Shown here in pieces: positions 11,501-20,149 of a stretch of DNA of 64,000 nt. This DNA is from Paragorgia papillata (taxonomy: Eukaryota; Cnidaria; Anthozoa; Scleralcyonacea; Coralliidae). Position numbers and translations under genes: made by a program. Every line of letters begins with the position of its first letter. The stretch's first letter is position 1. The DNA lies in contig JAWNZC010000106.1 of assembly GCA_035771165.1 (NCBI GenBank), positions 3,441,501 to 3,505,500 of the forward strand. The letters run 5' to 3'. The notes under the pieces are model-generated. The model had not been told where the DNA came from, made no database searches, and saw nothing but the letters and a program-made list of their open reading frames with translations.

Positions 11501-11622
11501 ATACTTCGACCTACCAAAAATCATACACAATTCGGACAACAAGAACATGGAACATACTACCAAAGACTATTACAACAAAAAACATCCCACTCTCAAACTT
11601 CAAGAAGTTACTATTCAACTAG
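8543..11622 (+). mobile_element. Non-LTR retrotransposon (CR1/L2/Rex-like) with 2A-like N terminus, broken
   Basis: The first open part (8543-10051, 502 residues) carries a hydrophobic N terminus ending in a 2A-like motif, then an apurinic-type endonuclease: LNARSL, VNETWLS (Glu124), SCYRPPN, AGDFK (Asp229; the usual Asn is Lys231) and LTDHS (His302). After frameshifts near 10040 and 10130 the reverse transcriptase follows: ALRIPDNNKAHGEDQIS, YLDMSKAFDKV, VPQGSIIGPLL, then FADD with a stop at about 10835. The C-terminal part (10930-11622) has RSQLCYASQVWAPQ and RVQRRASKFIL. At least three lesions make it inactive. Its 3' UTR continues beyond a 0.96-kb insertion (12674-12711) and ends near 13490. 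A second, 5'-truncated copy of the 3' end sits at 44325-44752. Confidence 0.9.
8681..8734 (+). other. 2A-like ribosome-skipping peptide in the LINE ORF
   Basis: Residues 57-64 of the LINE ORF read D-V-E-T-N-P-G-P, matching the DxExNPGP consensus at which ribosomes skip the final Gly-Pro bond. It is preceded by a hydrophobic stretch (FLYASYSVIVICSSG). 2A sequences are established in some non-LTR retrotransposons, such as trypanosome L1Tc and sea-urchin CR1-like elements. Skipping would release a short leader of 63 residues and a protein starting with Pro64. Activity here is inferred. Confidence 0.85.
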
Positions 11623-11710
11623 TACATTAACGTACTTAACAACACATATGACGTAGGTGACCCACGAACATGGAAAAGCATATGTTTAAAATGCAACACA
11701 GCTCGAAGCC

Positions 11711-12675
11711 ATCACCAGAAATTTGGGTCATTTGTGCCGCCACTTTCGGTCGCCTAATAATATAATTATGTAGAATACATACGTTTGATTCTATTGTATT
11801 CTAGTGTATTCTCATTATTCAGGTCATCGAGTTCTTTAGAATTTGCCTAAATCGTGCATGTATGTATATGTAAACAACCTCTAAACGACTATAAGAACTG
11901 TGAAATCAAGCAAGTTCAAACGCTTTTGGAAGTACTATGCTAGGGACAAATCAGGATCTTTATGTGCTCAGGAAGTACACTGACGCGTGCCGAATGCATC
12001 GCGAGCTGCGCACTTCGCATCGCCCGTAACGTGTTGGTAAATTTCGCCAATTTCTAGAACCTGTTTACAAAGATTACTATGGCTAACACTATGGATAGTG
12101 GCGCTTTTAGTGCAAAAATAAGACGAGCTAGGGAAGTACTTTGTCGTCGAGGTAATCAAATGTTTTTTTAGTTATAACTGTTGCTTAGTCCATGCTGAAG
12201 TCAGATGGAGCTGCGCAAAGAAGAAATATATCACCGTTTAAAGTGCCTATGCAATGGTTTGGGATTTTACATATTTAGGATATTTGGAACCTTCTGAGAA
12301 GATTTGTAATATATCTTCCTTTTCTAAAATTTCATCTTCGTGGACTTTTTTGCTGTTAAAGTTGACGGAAGTGACGTCAAAAGAGGAATATGTCTATATG
12401 AAACCACTTTGCAGATTCCTCCTTTGACGTCACTTCCGTCAACTTTAACAGCCAAAAAGTCCATGAAGATGAAATTTTAGAAAAGGAAGATATATTACGA
12501 ATCTTCTCAGAAGGTTCCAAATATCCTAAATATGTAAAATCCCCAACCATTGCATAGGCACTTTAAGCAAAATTATAATTATTGTGTGCTCTCCTTATTA
12601 TTTACTGTTGAGAATCGCCATTATTATGGTTGTTAATGCGCACGCGCGCCACCATCTTGTCCCAAATTTCTGGCA
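11711..12675. mobile_element. TIR DNA element inserted in the LINE 3' UTR
   Basis: The ends are inverted: ATCACCAGAAATTTGGG on the left and CCCAAATTTCTGGCAATG on the right. The LINE 3' UTR, read intact at 44514 (CGAAGCCTTATGAAC), is split here between CGAAGCC and GCCTTATGATG, consistent with a GCC duplication of about three bases. It has no transposase ORF, so it is non-autonomous. It contains a second element at 12242-12562. Confidence 0.75.
12242..12562. mobile_element. TTAA-flanked foldback MITE, 321 bp
   Basis: The element begins AGTGCCTATGCAATGG and ends CCATTGCATAGGCACT, with TTAA on each side (12238-12241 and 12563-12566). The arms of about 140 bases pair almost perfectly, apart from a short centre around 12385-12430. 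The outer part (GGGATTTTACATATTTA) resembles the ends of the giant element at 57588-60848, so the two seem to be one family. TTAA target sites are typical of piggyBac and Kolobok transposases; which one mobilised it is unknown. Confidence 0.85.
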
Positions 12676-12711
12676 ATGGCCTTATGATGTTGCTTTTAGT
12701 AGATATCGTAG

Positions 12712-13432
12712 TTTATACAACAACCTAAGAAAAACAAACAATCTGATTGGCTAAGAACTATGCGTTATTAAATTACACATGCACAGCTGACGTAACGAAG
12801 TCGCAAACATTTTTGTTTTATTAAAATTTGATCAAATTACACGTTTGAAGATGCAACTTGGTACAAAATAAAGTGCATTTCAACTGTCTGAGGATTACAC
12901 ATATCTCTCAGTGATGAGAGACACGGCCATCAAGTCGTTGTCCGACGACACAGACATATTAAAATTATCGACAATACATAAATACGGTCTTTTAATACCT
13001 TTCGTCTCCGGCGCACAACGCTATCTACTCCACAGCTTCAGAAATTTTCTGATACAATTTCCATTCCTCTTCATGGAAATACTGTTCAGCCATACAAATC
13101 CAGGAGATATGAGCCATAATGTCAACAAGATTTCCAAACACAGAACATATTATTTCGCTGGTTTATAGTACGCGTGCTTCTCCAACAATAAATGCTTTCC
13201 CAGCTGAATTTGCAGCATAAGAAGCGTCCAAATATACATGGGACAGCAAGATCCCGTCCAGAAGAACTAATATGTTTGTTCAACGATAAATATTTTGGCT
13301 AGAAATGCCGATGAAGACACGAAGTTGGAATAAACTTTCAATTTTGTAAATCACAATCGATTTGCATGTCTTGATCATGATTTGCATAAATTATACGTGA
13401 CGTAACCGGAAGCTGAAAAATTAGCCAATCAG
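12712..13432. repeat. Dispersed ~700-bp repeat, copy 2
   Basis: Same family as 2151-2830 and more complete. It sits in the LINE 3' UTR: GATATCGTAG precedes it and TGTTTGTAATGTGTATTGC, the next recognisable LINE sequence, follows about 20 bases after it. About 170 bases of LINE sequence present in the 44.5-kb copy are missing here, so insertion came with a deletion. A stop-free stretch (12911-13168) shows no known domain. Confidence 0.65.
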
Positions 13433-13494
13433 TTGCACATTAGCACAATGTTTGTAATGTGTATTGCAAAGTTATTAAAATAAAATAATGTAAG

Positions 13495-14585
13495 TATAGT
13501 TGACTTAAAAATTTCATTCCTGTATATTATTGATAAGTAATAGCATCCTCTCATTTTGTCTTATCCTGTTTTAAACTTTGAATATCAAGTCACAAGATGA
13601 CGATTTTCGGATTATGTTTTATTCTTTAATCCCCGAGCCCGGGCGTAGAGCCGAAGGCCCGGAGCCCGGTGAGGGTGCTAATCTCGACACGCGTGGACAA
13701 ACGTGATATGCGAACGAATTTCTGTGATCTGAATATTTATTTATTTATTTGTATATTTGTGTGGACGGACCACGCGCGGTTAAGATTGTGGGGCAGTGGG
13801 GGCAATATTGTTTTTGACAAAAAGATTTGAACTAACAACATAATTTATTCTTGACAAAAAGACTTGAGAAAGGAGTTTTGGGGAAACGTATATCACTTTG
13901 GAAAGAACCGAAACAAATCAACGTCTACGTATAAAGCAAAACAACGTCTTGAGTAGAAGGAAACTCGTCAAACCGAAACTCGCGATCGAAAGGACGAGAA
14001 AGCAAGAGTGAAACTTGAAAACCGACGAAGAAATAAAGGCCGGCGAAACGGTTTAAGTTTACGATAAAAATATAGAGCCGACCGGTCTCGTAATCACAAA
14101 CATTTAGTAGTAAACTGTTCGAGTTTCCGTATGTATATCCTATCACTGTTAATTTTGTTTTCTCTTTTGGGTGTCCCTAAAGTATTTTAAACTTATCCAT
14201 TGCATGTTAGTTTGCTTGCCTGTTGTATTTTTTATCTGTATTTTTTATCTATAATATATGTTTTCAAATAGTTTTCTTATTGTAAAACCACTTGTGACTA
14301 ACGTAGCTTGTCCATAATTGGCATAAAAATCGGGAAAGGAGCAATTTTTCTTTTGTAAAACGTACAAATGCTGTTGAAATATTTATTAACATGTAGGTGA
14401 AAACAATTTCAGCACATTGAAATGTCATAAATGAATATTGCCGTGACAGCCGGCCAGGTAGTTTTTTGATAGTTTTCAACCAATTCAGTGCCTTTGAAAA
14501 ATGTTTTCAGATGCTGTAGCGATGTTTTTTGTAAACATGGAAAGAAAGAAGTGTAAAATATAACCCTAATATTTTGACAAAATTT
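13495..14585. other. Intergenic/intronic DNA with one GC-rich patch
   Basis: No gene recognised. A short GC-rich patch at 13630-13672 (CCCGAGCCCGGGC, GGCCCGGAGCCCGG) stands out from the AT-rich surroundings and is partly self-complementary. The rest lies inside the large intron between the two WSSAG exons. Confidence 0.45.
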
Positions 14586-14590
14586 TTCCG

Positions 14591-14663
14591 CCTGCCTCGG
14601 TAGTCCGGTGGTTAACATAGTCGGCTTGCACGGTAACATGGTCGAGTTCAAACCGTGGATGCG
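14591..14663 (+). repeat. tRNA-like sequence, probable SINE head
   Basis: A box-A-like TAGTCCGGTGGTTAAC and a box-B-like GAGTTCAAACC are spaced as in a tRNA gene, with a possible anticodon arm between. The acceptor ends do not pair well (GCCTCGG against TGGATGC), so I call it a tRNA-derived SINE head or pseudogene. Confidence 0.5.
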
Positions 14664-15167
14664 ACTTGCAATTTTCTTCATCTCAATATTTTTCACGAAA
14701 TATCATCCTTAAATTTTTTTTTTGTTCCTCGTTACCTTTTTCTTCAAAAAATAAAGTTATTAAAACTGCAGGTTTTTTATTTCAAATATTCTACTAGAAT
14801 TAAAACTATATTGTCATCAACAGGAGTACCTATTTCCAGGCTCCCGATAAAAAAGAGCGCAAGTGTTGAGTGGAGTCTAATCAGAAGGAATATCAGGGGG
14901 TATTTACAGAAATTCGTGCAAAAGCGGACGAGGGGTTATTGTATTCATGCATTTCTAGTAGCATAGTTATTCATACAATTTGGAAAAACATGCACTCGTG
15001 AGTTTTTCAAAGTCCTCAAATAGCACTCGTCCTTCGGACTCGTGGCATTTTGGTAGTCTTTAAAAAACTTAGTGAAATAAAAGTAGCGTGCTGCGTAGGC
15101 AGTGTGAAAACAACAATCGAAATATAGTAAGGTTAGATATACTGCCGAAATAGAGAACGTAGGAGTA

Positions 15168-15221
15168 GACGAAGTGCCTTCGCTCGAAACGTTAGAACGT
15201 TTCGAGCGAAGGCACTTCGTC
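15168..15221. ncRNA. Perfect 26-bp-arm palindrome with hammerhead-like core
   Basis: GACGAAGTGCCTTCGCTCGAAACGTT and its exact complement are separated only by AG. Read on the minus strand the sequence includes CTGACGA, a four-base-pair stem with CCUU loop, and CGAAAC, matching the CUGANGA and GAAA conserved boxes of a hammerhead ribozyme. Such ribozymes are known in Penelope-like elements. The right repeat has a related copy (16988-17018) with CCGACGA, where one core U is changed to C. Self-cleavage is unproven, and the short stem III region is not convincing by eye. Confidence 0.4.
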
Positions 15222-15536
15222 AGAGAGAAACGTAAAGAGTGTAAACGAACAATGAGCTTATATACGAAAGGTAATCATGTGACCAAAAATAAGCCAATCA
15301 GATAAAAATAACAATAACAAATTGATAATGACATGCGAAAAATTAGCCAATCAAAGCAAAATAACAATAACAAATCGATAATGAGATGCGAAAGACATTT
15401 GCTACTTCATACCGTCGATGAGAAAAAAAGGAGGGGGTGTAAGAAGGATGAGCGAGAGTAAAAATAGATAAATTAATAAAGTGAAAACGCTGTTTATGTC
15501 CGCCCTTGCTAAACAGAAACAACGTCTTCAGAGGTG

Positions 15537-16020
15537 TTAAATAAAAGAAAAACGTTCGTTGAGTCCATGAGGATGAATGGTACCAATTTTGAAAATGAGA
15601 CGATTTTCTAGTCTTTTGCGGCTGACATTACCGCCAGAATTGGGTGAGACGGCACAAACTTTCATGTCCGAATTACAATGGTTGGCACTATTAAAATGTT
15701 GGGCGACAGGCTTGTCAACATCATTGTTCCTTACGTTGGAAGAGATGCAAGTAAAATTATGCTGAATAACAAAATTAGATTTAGGTCCCAAAATACATAA
15801 CGGGGTTAAGAAAGGAACACGTGTAACAACGGGTACGGGAGCAAGAAAAGGTACCCGCTGGTGCGAGTAGATTTTTCATAAGGGCACTAACTAAACCATC
15901 ACGAATATTATTATTACGCCGAAAAGAGATTAAAGGGTTATCGGTGAAAATAGCTGACGTTTCAGGATCATTCTTTAGGATATGAAAATTGCGGCTAATG
16001 ATATCCTTAACTTTGTAGTT
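15537..16020 (-). pseudogene. Penelope C-terminal region with deleted GIY-YIG core
   Basis: It continues the reverse transcriptase toward the C terminus: a Cys-rich linker (CSRTRCYTC), GPKSNFVIQHNFTCISSNV, then directly NNDVDKPVAQHFNSANH and the closing NRLIFKIGTIHPHGLNERFSF. In intact relatives, the part between SSNV and the PVAxHFN segment holds the GIY...YIG catalytic core and its Arg. Here that part is gone, so the endonuclease is inactivated by an internal deletion. A frameshift lies near 15800. Confidence 0.8.
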
Positions 16021-16073
16021 GAAAGGATGAAATGTGAGAACTAATGGTATTAATTTATTATCAGAAACTCTTT

Positions 16074-16824
16074 CTAAAGTTGTTTTAAAGGGTCAGGACG
16101 AGGAATACTAGATGCTTTGTTAATAGCAGTGTCTAACAGGTGGGTAGGATAGCCACGCTGGACAAAAAAGGATCTAATTTCCAAACATTTTGTCTCAAAG
16201 TCTTTGTCATCACTGCACAGGCGGCGAAGTCGCAGAAATTGAGAGTATGGAATGGACTGTTTAGTGTGTTTGGGATGAGAGGACGAAAATAAAAGGTAAC
16301 TATGTGAATCGGTCGGTTTATAAGAGACAGACGTCATGAGCGCATTATCACTAATCGATACCAAGATATCCAGGAACGACACACAGGTTTCACTGATTTC
16401 CCATGTGAATTTGAGTGCTGGATGGAAATCATTAACATAATTAATCTCTCTAAATTCACACGTGAGCACGATGCTGTTCCAAAACAATCATCTATGTATC
16501 TCTTAAAGAGATCAGGAAAGGGTCCAGTGTATCGTTCAAAGATTTTTTTTTCAATATAACCAACAAATAAGTTAGCGTAGCTACTAGGGTCCATTCTGGT
16601 ATCCATTGCTACTCCACTAATCTGTTCGTAATGTCCACCATCAAATGAAAAATTGTTGAGGGTGAGTACAAGTTCTGCCAAGCGAAGTAATGTAGTGGTG
16701 TATATGGTTCCAAAACGGTGCGTTGATTAAAGAAAAACTTCAAAGCTTCCAGACCATCGTGGTGAGGAATGACGGTGTAGAGAGACTTAACATCCATAGG
16801 TATGATAGCAAATGTCTTTCGCAT
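16074..16824 (-). pseudogene. Penelope-type reverse transcriptase fragment
   Basis: Successive frames read MDVKSLYTVIPHHDGLEAL, HYEQISGVAMDTRM (usual AMGTRM), SSYANLFVGYIEKK, then RYIDDCFG, which contains the catalytic Y-x-D-D signature. After a frameshift come FTWEISETCVSFLDI, SVSYKPTDSHSYL, HPKHTKQSIPYSQFLRLRR and the RGYP motif. All are Penelope hallmarks in the correct order. At least two frameshifts (about 16640 and 16450) break it. The element would copy its RNA onto a nicked chromosome end; this copy cannot. Confidence 0.88.
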
Positions 16825-17175
16825 CTCATTATCGATTTGTTATTGTTATTTTTGCTTTGATTGGCTAATTTTTCGCATCTCATTATCAATTTGTTATTGT
16901 TATTTTATCTGATTGGCTTATTTTTGGTCACATGATTACCTTTCGTATATAAGCTCATTGTTTGTTTACACTCTTTACGTTTCTCTCCGACGAAGGGCCT
17001 TCGCTCGAAACGTTAGACTCCTACGTTCTCTGTTTCGGCAGTATATCTAACCTTACTATATTTAAAAAAATTACTCGTGCATGTTTTTTCCCCGAATTGC
17101 ACTCGAATTAACTATTCAAATATAAATTCTTAAATGTAAATAAAATCTAGCGTTTTATTTAAATGTTACTCTTAC

Positions 17176-17547
17176 CGCATAGGTAATTATCATGCCAAGT
17201 ATTTGGATCCGCTTTCTCCTCCCATTGAATGCACTTCTGTCCAGCAATTGGTCCAGCAGACGACCAAAGGAATTGCAGAGGTGAGTCATCGGGTACACAA
17301 AGAAAGTTATCGCGCCATGTATGTGGATCAGCTGTTTCCTTGATTTGCGTACACTTCATGCCATTAATTTTACCAGCAGAACTCCACTTCATTCCAGGAT
17401 CCTTCTTGGAACCATCGGAGCAGAAGTAGTTATCATGCCACGTGTTAGGGTCAGCGGTTTCTGTAATTTGAACGCAATGGTAGCCATTCAATGGCCCGGC
17501 AGAGCTCCAACGAAAATCGTTTGACCATATTGGGAATGAGTGGTCAT
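17176..17547 (-). CDS. Exon with three WSSAG repeats (upstream copy)
   Basis: An internal exon of 372 bases, phase 1-1 (acceptor AAAAG at 17548-17549, donor TGCG|GTAAG at 17174-17175). It encodes FRWSSAGPLNGYHCVQI..., MKWSSAGKINGMKCTQI... and FLWSSAGPIAGQKCIQW..., each ending T-W-(H/R)-D-N-(Y/F)-(F/L)-C. It follows the second half of an F5/8 type C domain (18246-18387, which ends in phase 1), so the reading frame connects exactly. The symmetrical phase explains how the exon could be duplicated to give 7935-8306. I infer a secreted or surface protein; the binding partner is unknown. Confidence 0.8.
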
Positions 17548-17626
17548 CTTTTAATAAAACAGATAACAAGAAAATAAAAGAAAGGTCTCTCTCAATACAA
17601 TACTATAGTAGAAAATCTTCAGCATC

Positions 17627-17926
17627 ATCTCATCATCATCTGTCCCTTAACCACTAGGTCGTTGGGGCACAACTAATCATTTATCATGCGGTGTATCTAG
17701 GGCTGATAAGCTTGGCGGAGCCCATCCCTCTCCAAGTTGTTGATTTTACAGATCGAGGAAAAGTGGAGAACCTAATGAAACACCCTCGAGGCGCCGGAAA
17801 TAACCAACCCCTCTACTCACGTGAAGCTAATGTGGTCACCCATCCGAGAACTAACCGCTTTTGACCGGGCTTAACTTCATTGGTGAGAGGAAGCGCGCTA
17901 ACAGGTTGGGCCACACGTGCCTCCCG
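17627..17926 (-). mobile_element. 5S-rRNA-derived SINE (SINE3-like)
   Basis: On the minus strand the head reads GAAGTTAAGCCCGGTC, then CGGTTAGTTCTCGGATGGGT followed by GACC. This matches the internal promoter of animal 5S rRNA (AGCTAAGCAGGGTC box A and GGTTAGTACTTGGATGGGAGACC box C). The upstream CTGTTAGCGCGCTTCCTC is a decayed 5S 5' part. Downstream it has an unrelated body and a GATGATGATGAGATGATG tail, as expected for a SINE copied by a LINE. This assignment is by eye. It lies in the intron between the F5/8 C and WSSAG exons. Confidence 0.65.
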
Positions 17927-18127
17927 ATGTAATATACCAAACACAAAGATGAAGAACACGAGTGGTTGGAGTAGCTTCTTACATTAATCAGTATTTTAAA
18001 ATACTGATTTATGTAAGAAGCTACATAAACCACTCGTGCTTTTTGCCTTGGGTTTCCCACACACTTCTCGCTGTTTAATATCCAATATCGGATCAGACCC
18101 TCGTTCTCGTGTTTGGTATATTACATC
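17926..18127. mobile_element. Foldback MITE
   Basis: GATGTAATATACCAAACAC at the left is inverted as GTGTTTGGTATATTACATC at the right. Inner pairs are CACGAGTGGTT/AACCACTCGTG and AGCTTCTTACAT...ATGTAAGAAGCT around a central CAGTATTTTAAAATACTG. It has no ORF. Confidence 0.75.
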
Positions 18128-18245
18128 ACGATAAAAGTTCAGTTAGTGATAATATTAAGCTTTTACATGCAGGGTATTTTTGATATACCACAAACTAAGC
18201 AAACTAATGTCAAATAAGAATAAAAAAATACGAATTTAACTTTAC

Positions 18246-18387
18246 CTTTATAACAGCCGTTAACTTCCATTCTCATAGCAATGTGGCCCGTCCAGGTCTT
18301 AGGATGGACCCGAATAAGTCTTGCTACAATTGCTGGTGAAATAACATTGTAAACGATTGTATTTTTATCAGTGTTTCCGCTGAAAAC
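18246..18387 (-). CDS. F5/8 type C (discoidin) domain, second-half exon
   Basis: A 142-base exon with acceptor TTTTAG and donor AAAG|GTAAAG, phase 0 in and phase 1 out. It encodes VFSGNTDKNTIVYNVISPAI, then ARLIRVHP..W.GHIAMRMEVNGC. The F-x-G-N-x-D..., ARxIRxxPxxWxxHIxxRxE(V/L)xGC pattern is the C-terminal half of F5/8 type C domains, lectin-like modules that bind lipids or sugars outside the cell. With exon 22891-23219 it makes one domain of about 157 residues. The closing cysteine is present. Confidence 0.9.
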
Positions 18388-18844
18388 CTAAAAGTTTAAG
18401 AAAAATATATATTTATCGAAGTTCATTGGCGTAGTAATTTTTCTAAAAAAAAACGTTGTCTAAGGCGAGCTAAAGTTTATGTAAATCAAGAGGAATCTAT
18501 ATCACATATATAGACTCTCATTAAACATATATAATACCGAAAATAAAAATAACGAGGAGAAACAGAATTAAGTGATTAAAACAATGAAAGCGGAATAGAA
18601 GAAATATTTTCGCGTTAAGAGAGGGCCTAAATTTGGAGATAAGTAAACTTTTGCGAAGAAGAAGTTCGAAGTTAGAGCAATTAGAGTTAGAACGACAGGA
18701 TTAGACACAGAAATCGTCGGGAGAGATGTTATGTTTAGTTCGATGCGAATGAGCAAGAACGCTCGAGAAAGAATGAATTTGTATTTCGGAAAACCGAGCA
18801 TACCCGCCAAACCGGGCTAGCCCGCATCTGTGAACACATCGTTA

Positions 18845-19206
18845 TTTCGCCTTTGAATTGAATTTAATTTAATTTAATTTAATTTAATTTAATTTAATTT
18901 AATTTAATTTAATTTAATTTAATTTAATTTAATTTAATTTAATTTAATTTAATTTAATTGGATTGAATTGAATTGAATTGAATTCAATTCAATTGAATTG
19001 AATTGAATTCAATTGAATTGAATTCAATTCAATTGAATTGAATTGAATGGAATGGAATGGAATGGAGTGGAATGGAATTGAATTGAATTGAATTGAATTG
19101 AATTGGATTGAATTGAATTGAATTGAATTGAATTGAATTGAATTGAATTGAATTGAATGGAATGGAATGGAATGGAGTGGAACGGAATTGAATTGAATTG
19201 AATTGA
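18845..19206. repeat. Pentamer array (AATTT)n then (TTGAA)n/(GGAAT)n
   Basis: About 110 bases of AATTT units change at 18960 into TTGAA units, with blocks of GGAAT and GAATTC. One array has clearly mutated into the other. The minus-strand FNSIQFNSI peptide is an artefact. Confidence 0.95.
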
Positions 19207-19217
19207 AATTTATTTAA

Positions 19218-19350
19218 GGCTACGTCCACACGTATACGTTTTCGTAGCGTTTTCATATTGTTCTCCGTCCTCAAGGGAATAGAAAACAATGGTCTACTTA
19301 CCTGAAACAATATGAAAACGCTACGAAAACGTATACGTGTGGACGTAGCC
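19218..19350. mobile_element. MITE with 45-bp inverted ends
   Basis: GGCTACGTCCACACGTATACG...TCATATTGTT is inverted as AACAATATGAAAACGC...CGTGTGGACGTAGCC around a spacer of about 45 bases. It abuts the pentamer array. It is a compact non-autonomous DNA element. Confidence 0.85.
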
Positions 19351-19384
19351 TAAAATTACATGGTTAGCAAAAGCTAATATTACC

Positions 19385-19975
19385 CAAGGCCCCCAGCTAG
19401 CCCGGTTAGCCGGGACGAGTTTTAATTGCGATCACATGTAGCGGGCTAGGCCGGTAAACCGGGATGAGTTTTGAATTAACGTGGATGATTTCAAGCCGAA
19501 ATTCGCAATTATCAAGTAAATAAGGGCAAAGTTACGCTAGTTTCGCTTCAGTTTTACACTAATTAGTCTATTATTTATGTCGACACAATCTTTAAATTTA
19601 TTACGTCAATATCAATTAATGTATTAAATCTTCGCTATGATCACGAAACGCACGAACAAAGTTTTGATGTTCTATTTTAGTTCCTTTCAGTACTATTTAT
19701 TCACACAGTCATGTAAACGAATGCGTATCGAAGCGAGTTCAAACGTTTTTCAGCCAGCTTTGCCTGGGACGAAAAGATTACATTGACATGTTCATTCCAA
19801 TTAATCGGGCTTGCTAGGTTGTGACAACCGGGATCCCGGCAAACGGGCTAGCCCACTTGCCATGTAATCCCAACGTTGAAAAAACATACAATTTATACAG
19901 GAGGCGGGTTATCGCGGTTCAACGAGCGTGCCCGGCTAACCGGGTTATCCCGGTCCATGTAATCAACCCCTAAGG
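19385..19975. repeat. Region of CCCGG/GGCTAGCCCGG palindromic motifs
   Basis: Words such as AGCCCGGTTAGCCGGGA, CGGGCTAGGCCGG, CCGGGATCCCGGCAAACGGGCTAGCCC and CCCGGCTAACCGGGTTATCCCGG recur about every 50-150 bases, several followed by CATGTAATC. A similar word lies at 18800-18825. This looks like a decayed repeat with multiple sub-terminal motifs. No ORF. Confidence 0.55.
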
Positions 19976-20149
19976 AGCGCAACGAAGCATTTGTTTATTC
20001 ATCAGTTCTTTTACACAGAAAACAAATATGGCAGTCAGAATTTCTTAGCCGTAAACCATATTCAATTAAATTCTAAACTAGAAGTTACTATCGCAAGTGA
20101 AGTGCTGCCTCAAATGTAATGACAACTTTAATTCAGCCTCTGTGCAGTT

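Larger units (their letters stand above)
15121..17063 (-). mobile_element. Penelope-like retroelement with inverted flanking repeats
   Basis: Two inverted repeats of about 250-280 bases (15121-15402 and 16812-17063) flank a minus-strand coding region with a Penelope-type reverse transcriptase and the end of a GIY-YIG endonuclease. Inverted or partly inverted flanking copies are usual for this class. The ORF begins right at the inner edge of the right repeat (MDVKSLYTVIPH), so the N-terminal part is missing. Several frameshifts and an internal deletion show it is dead. It is inserted in the intron between the WSSAG exons, inside an older repeat whose TTCATAC/CACTCG pieces are visible on both sides (near 14970 and 17070). 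Confidence 0.88.
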
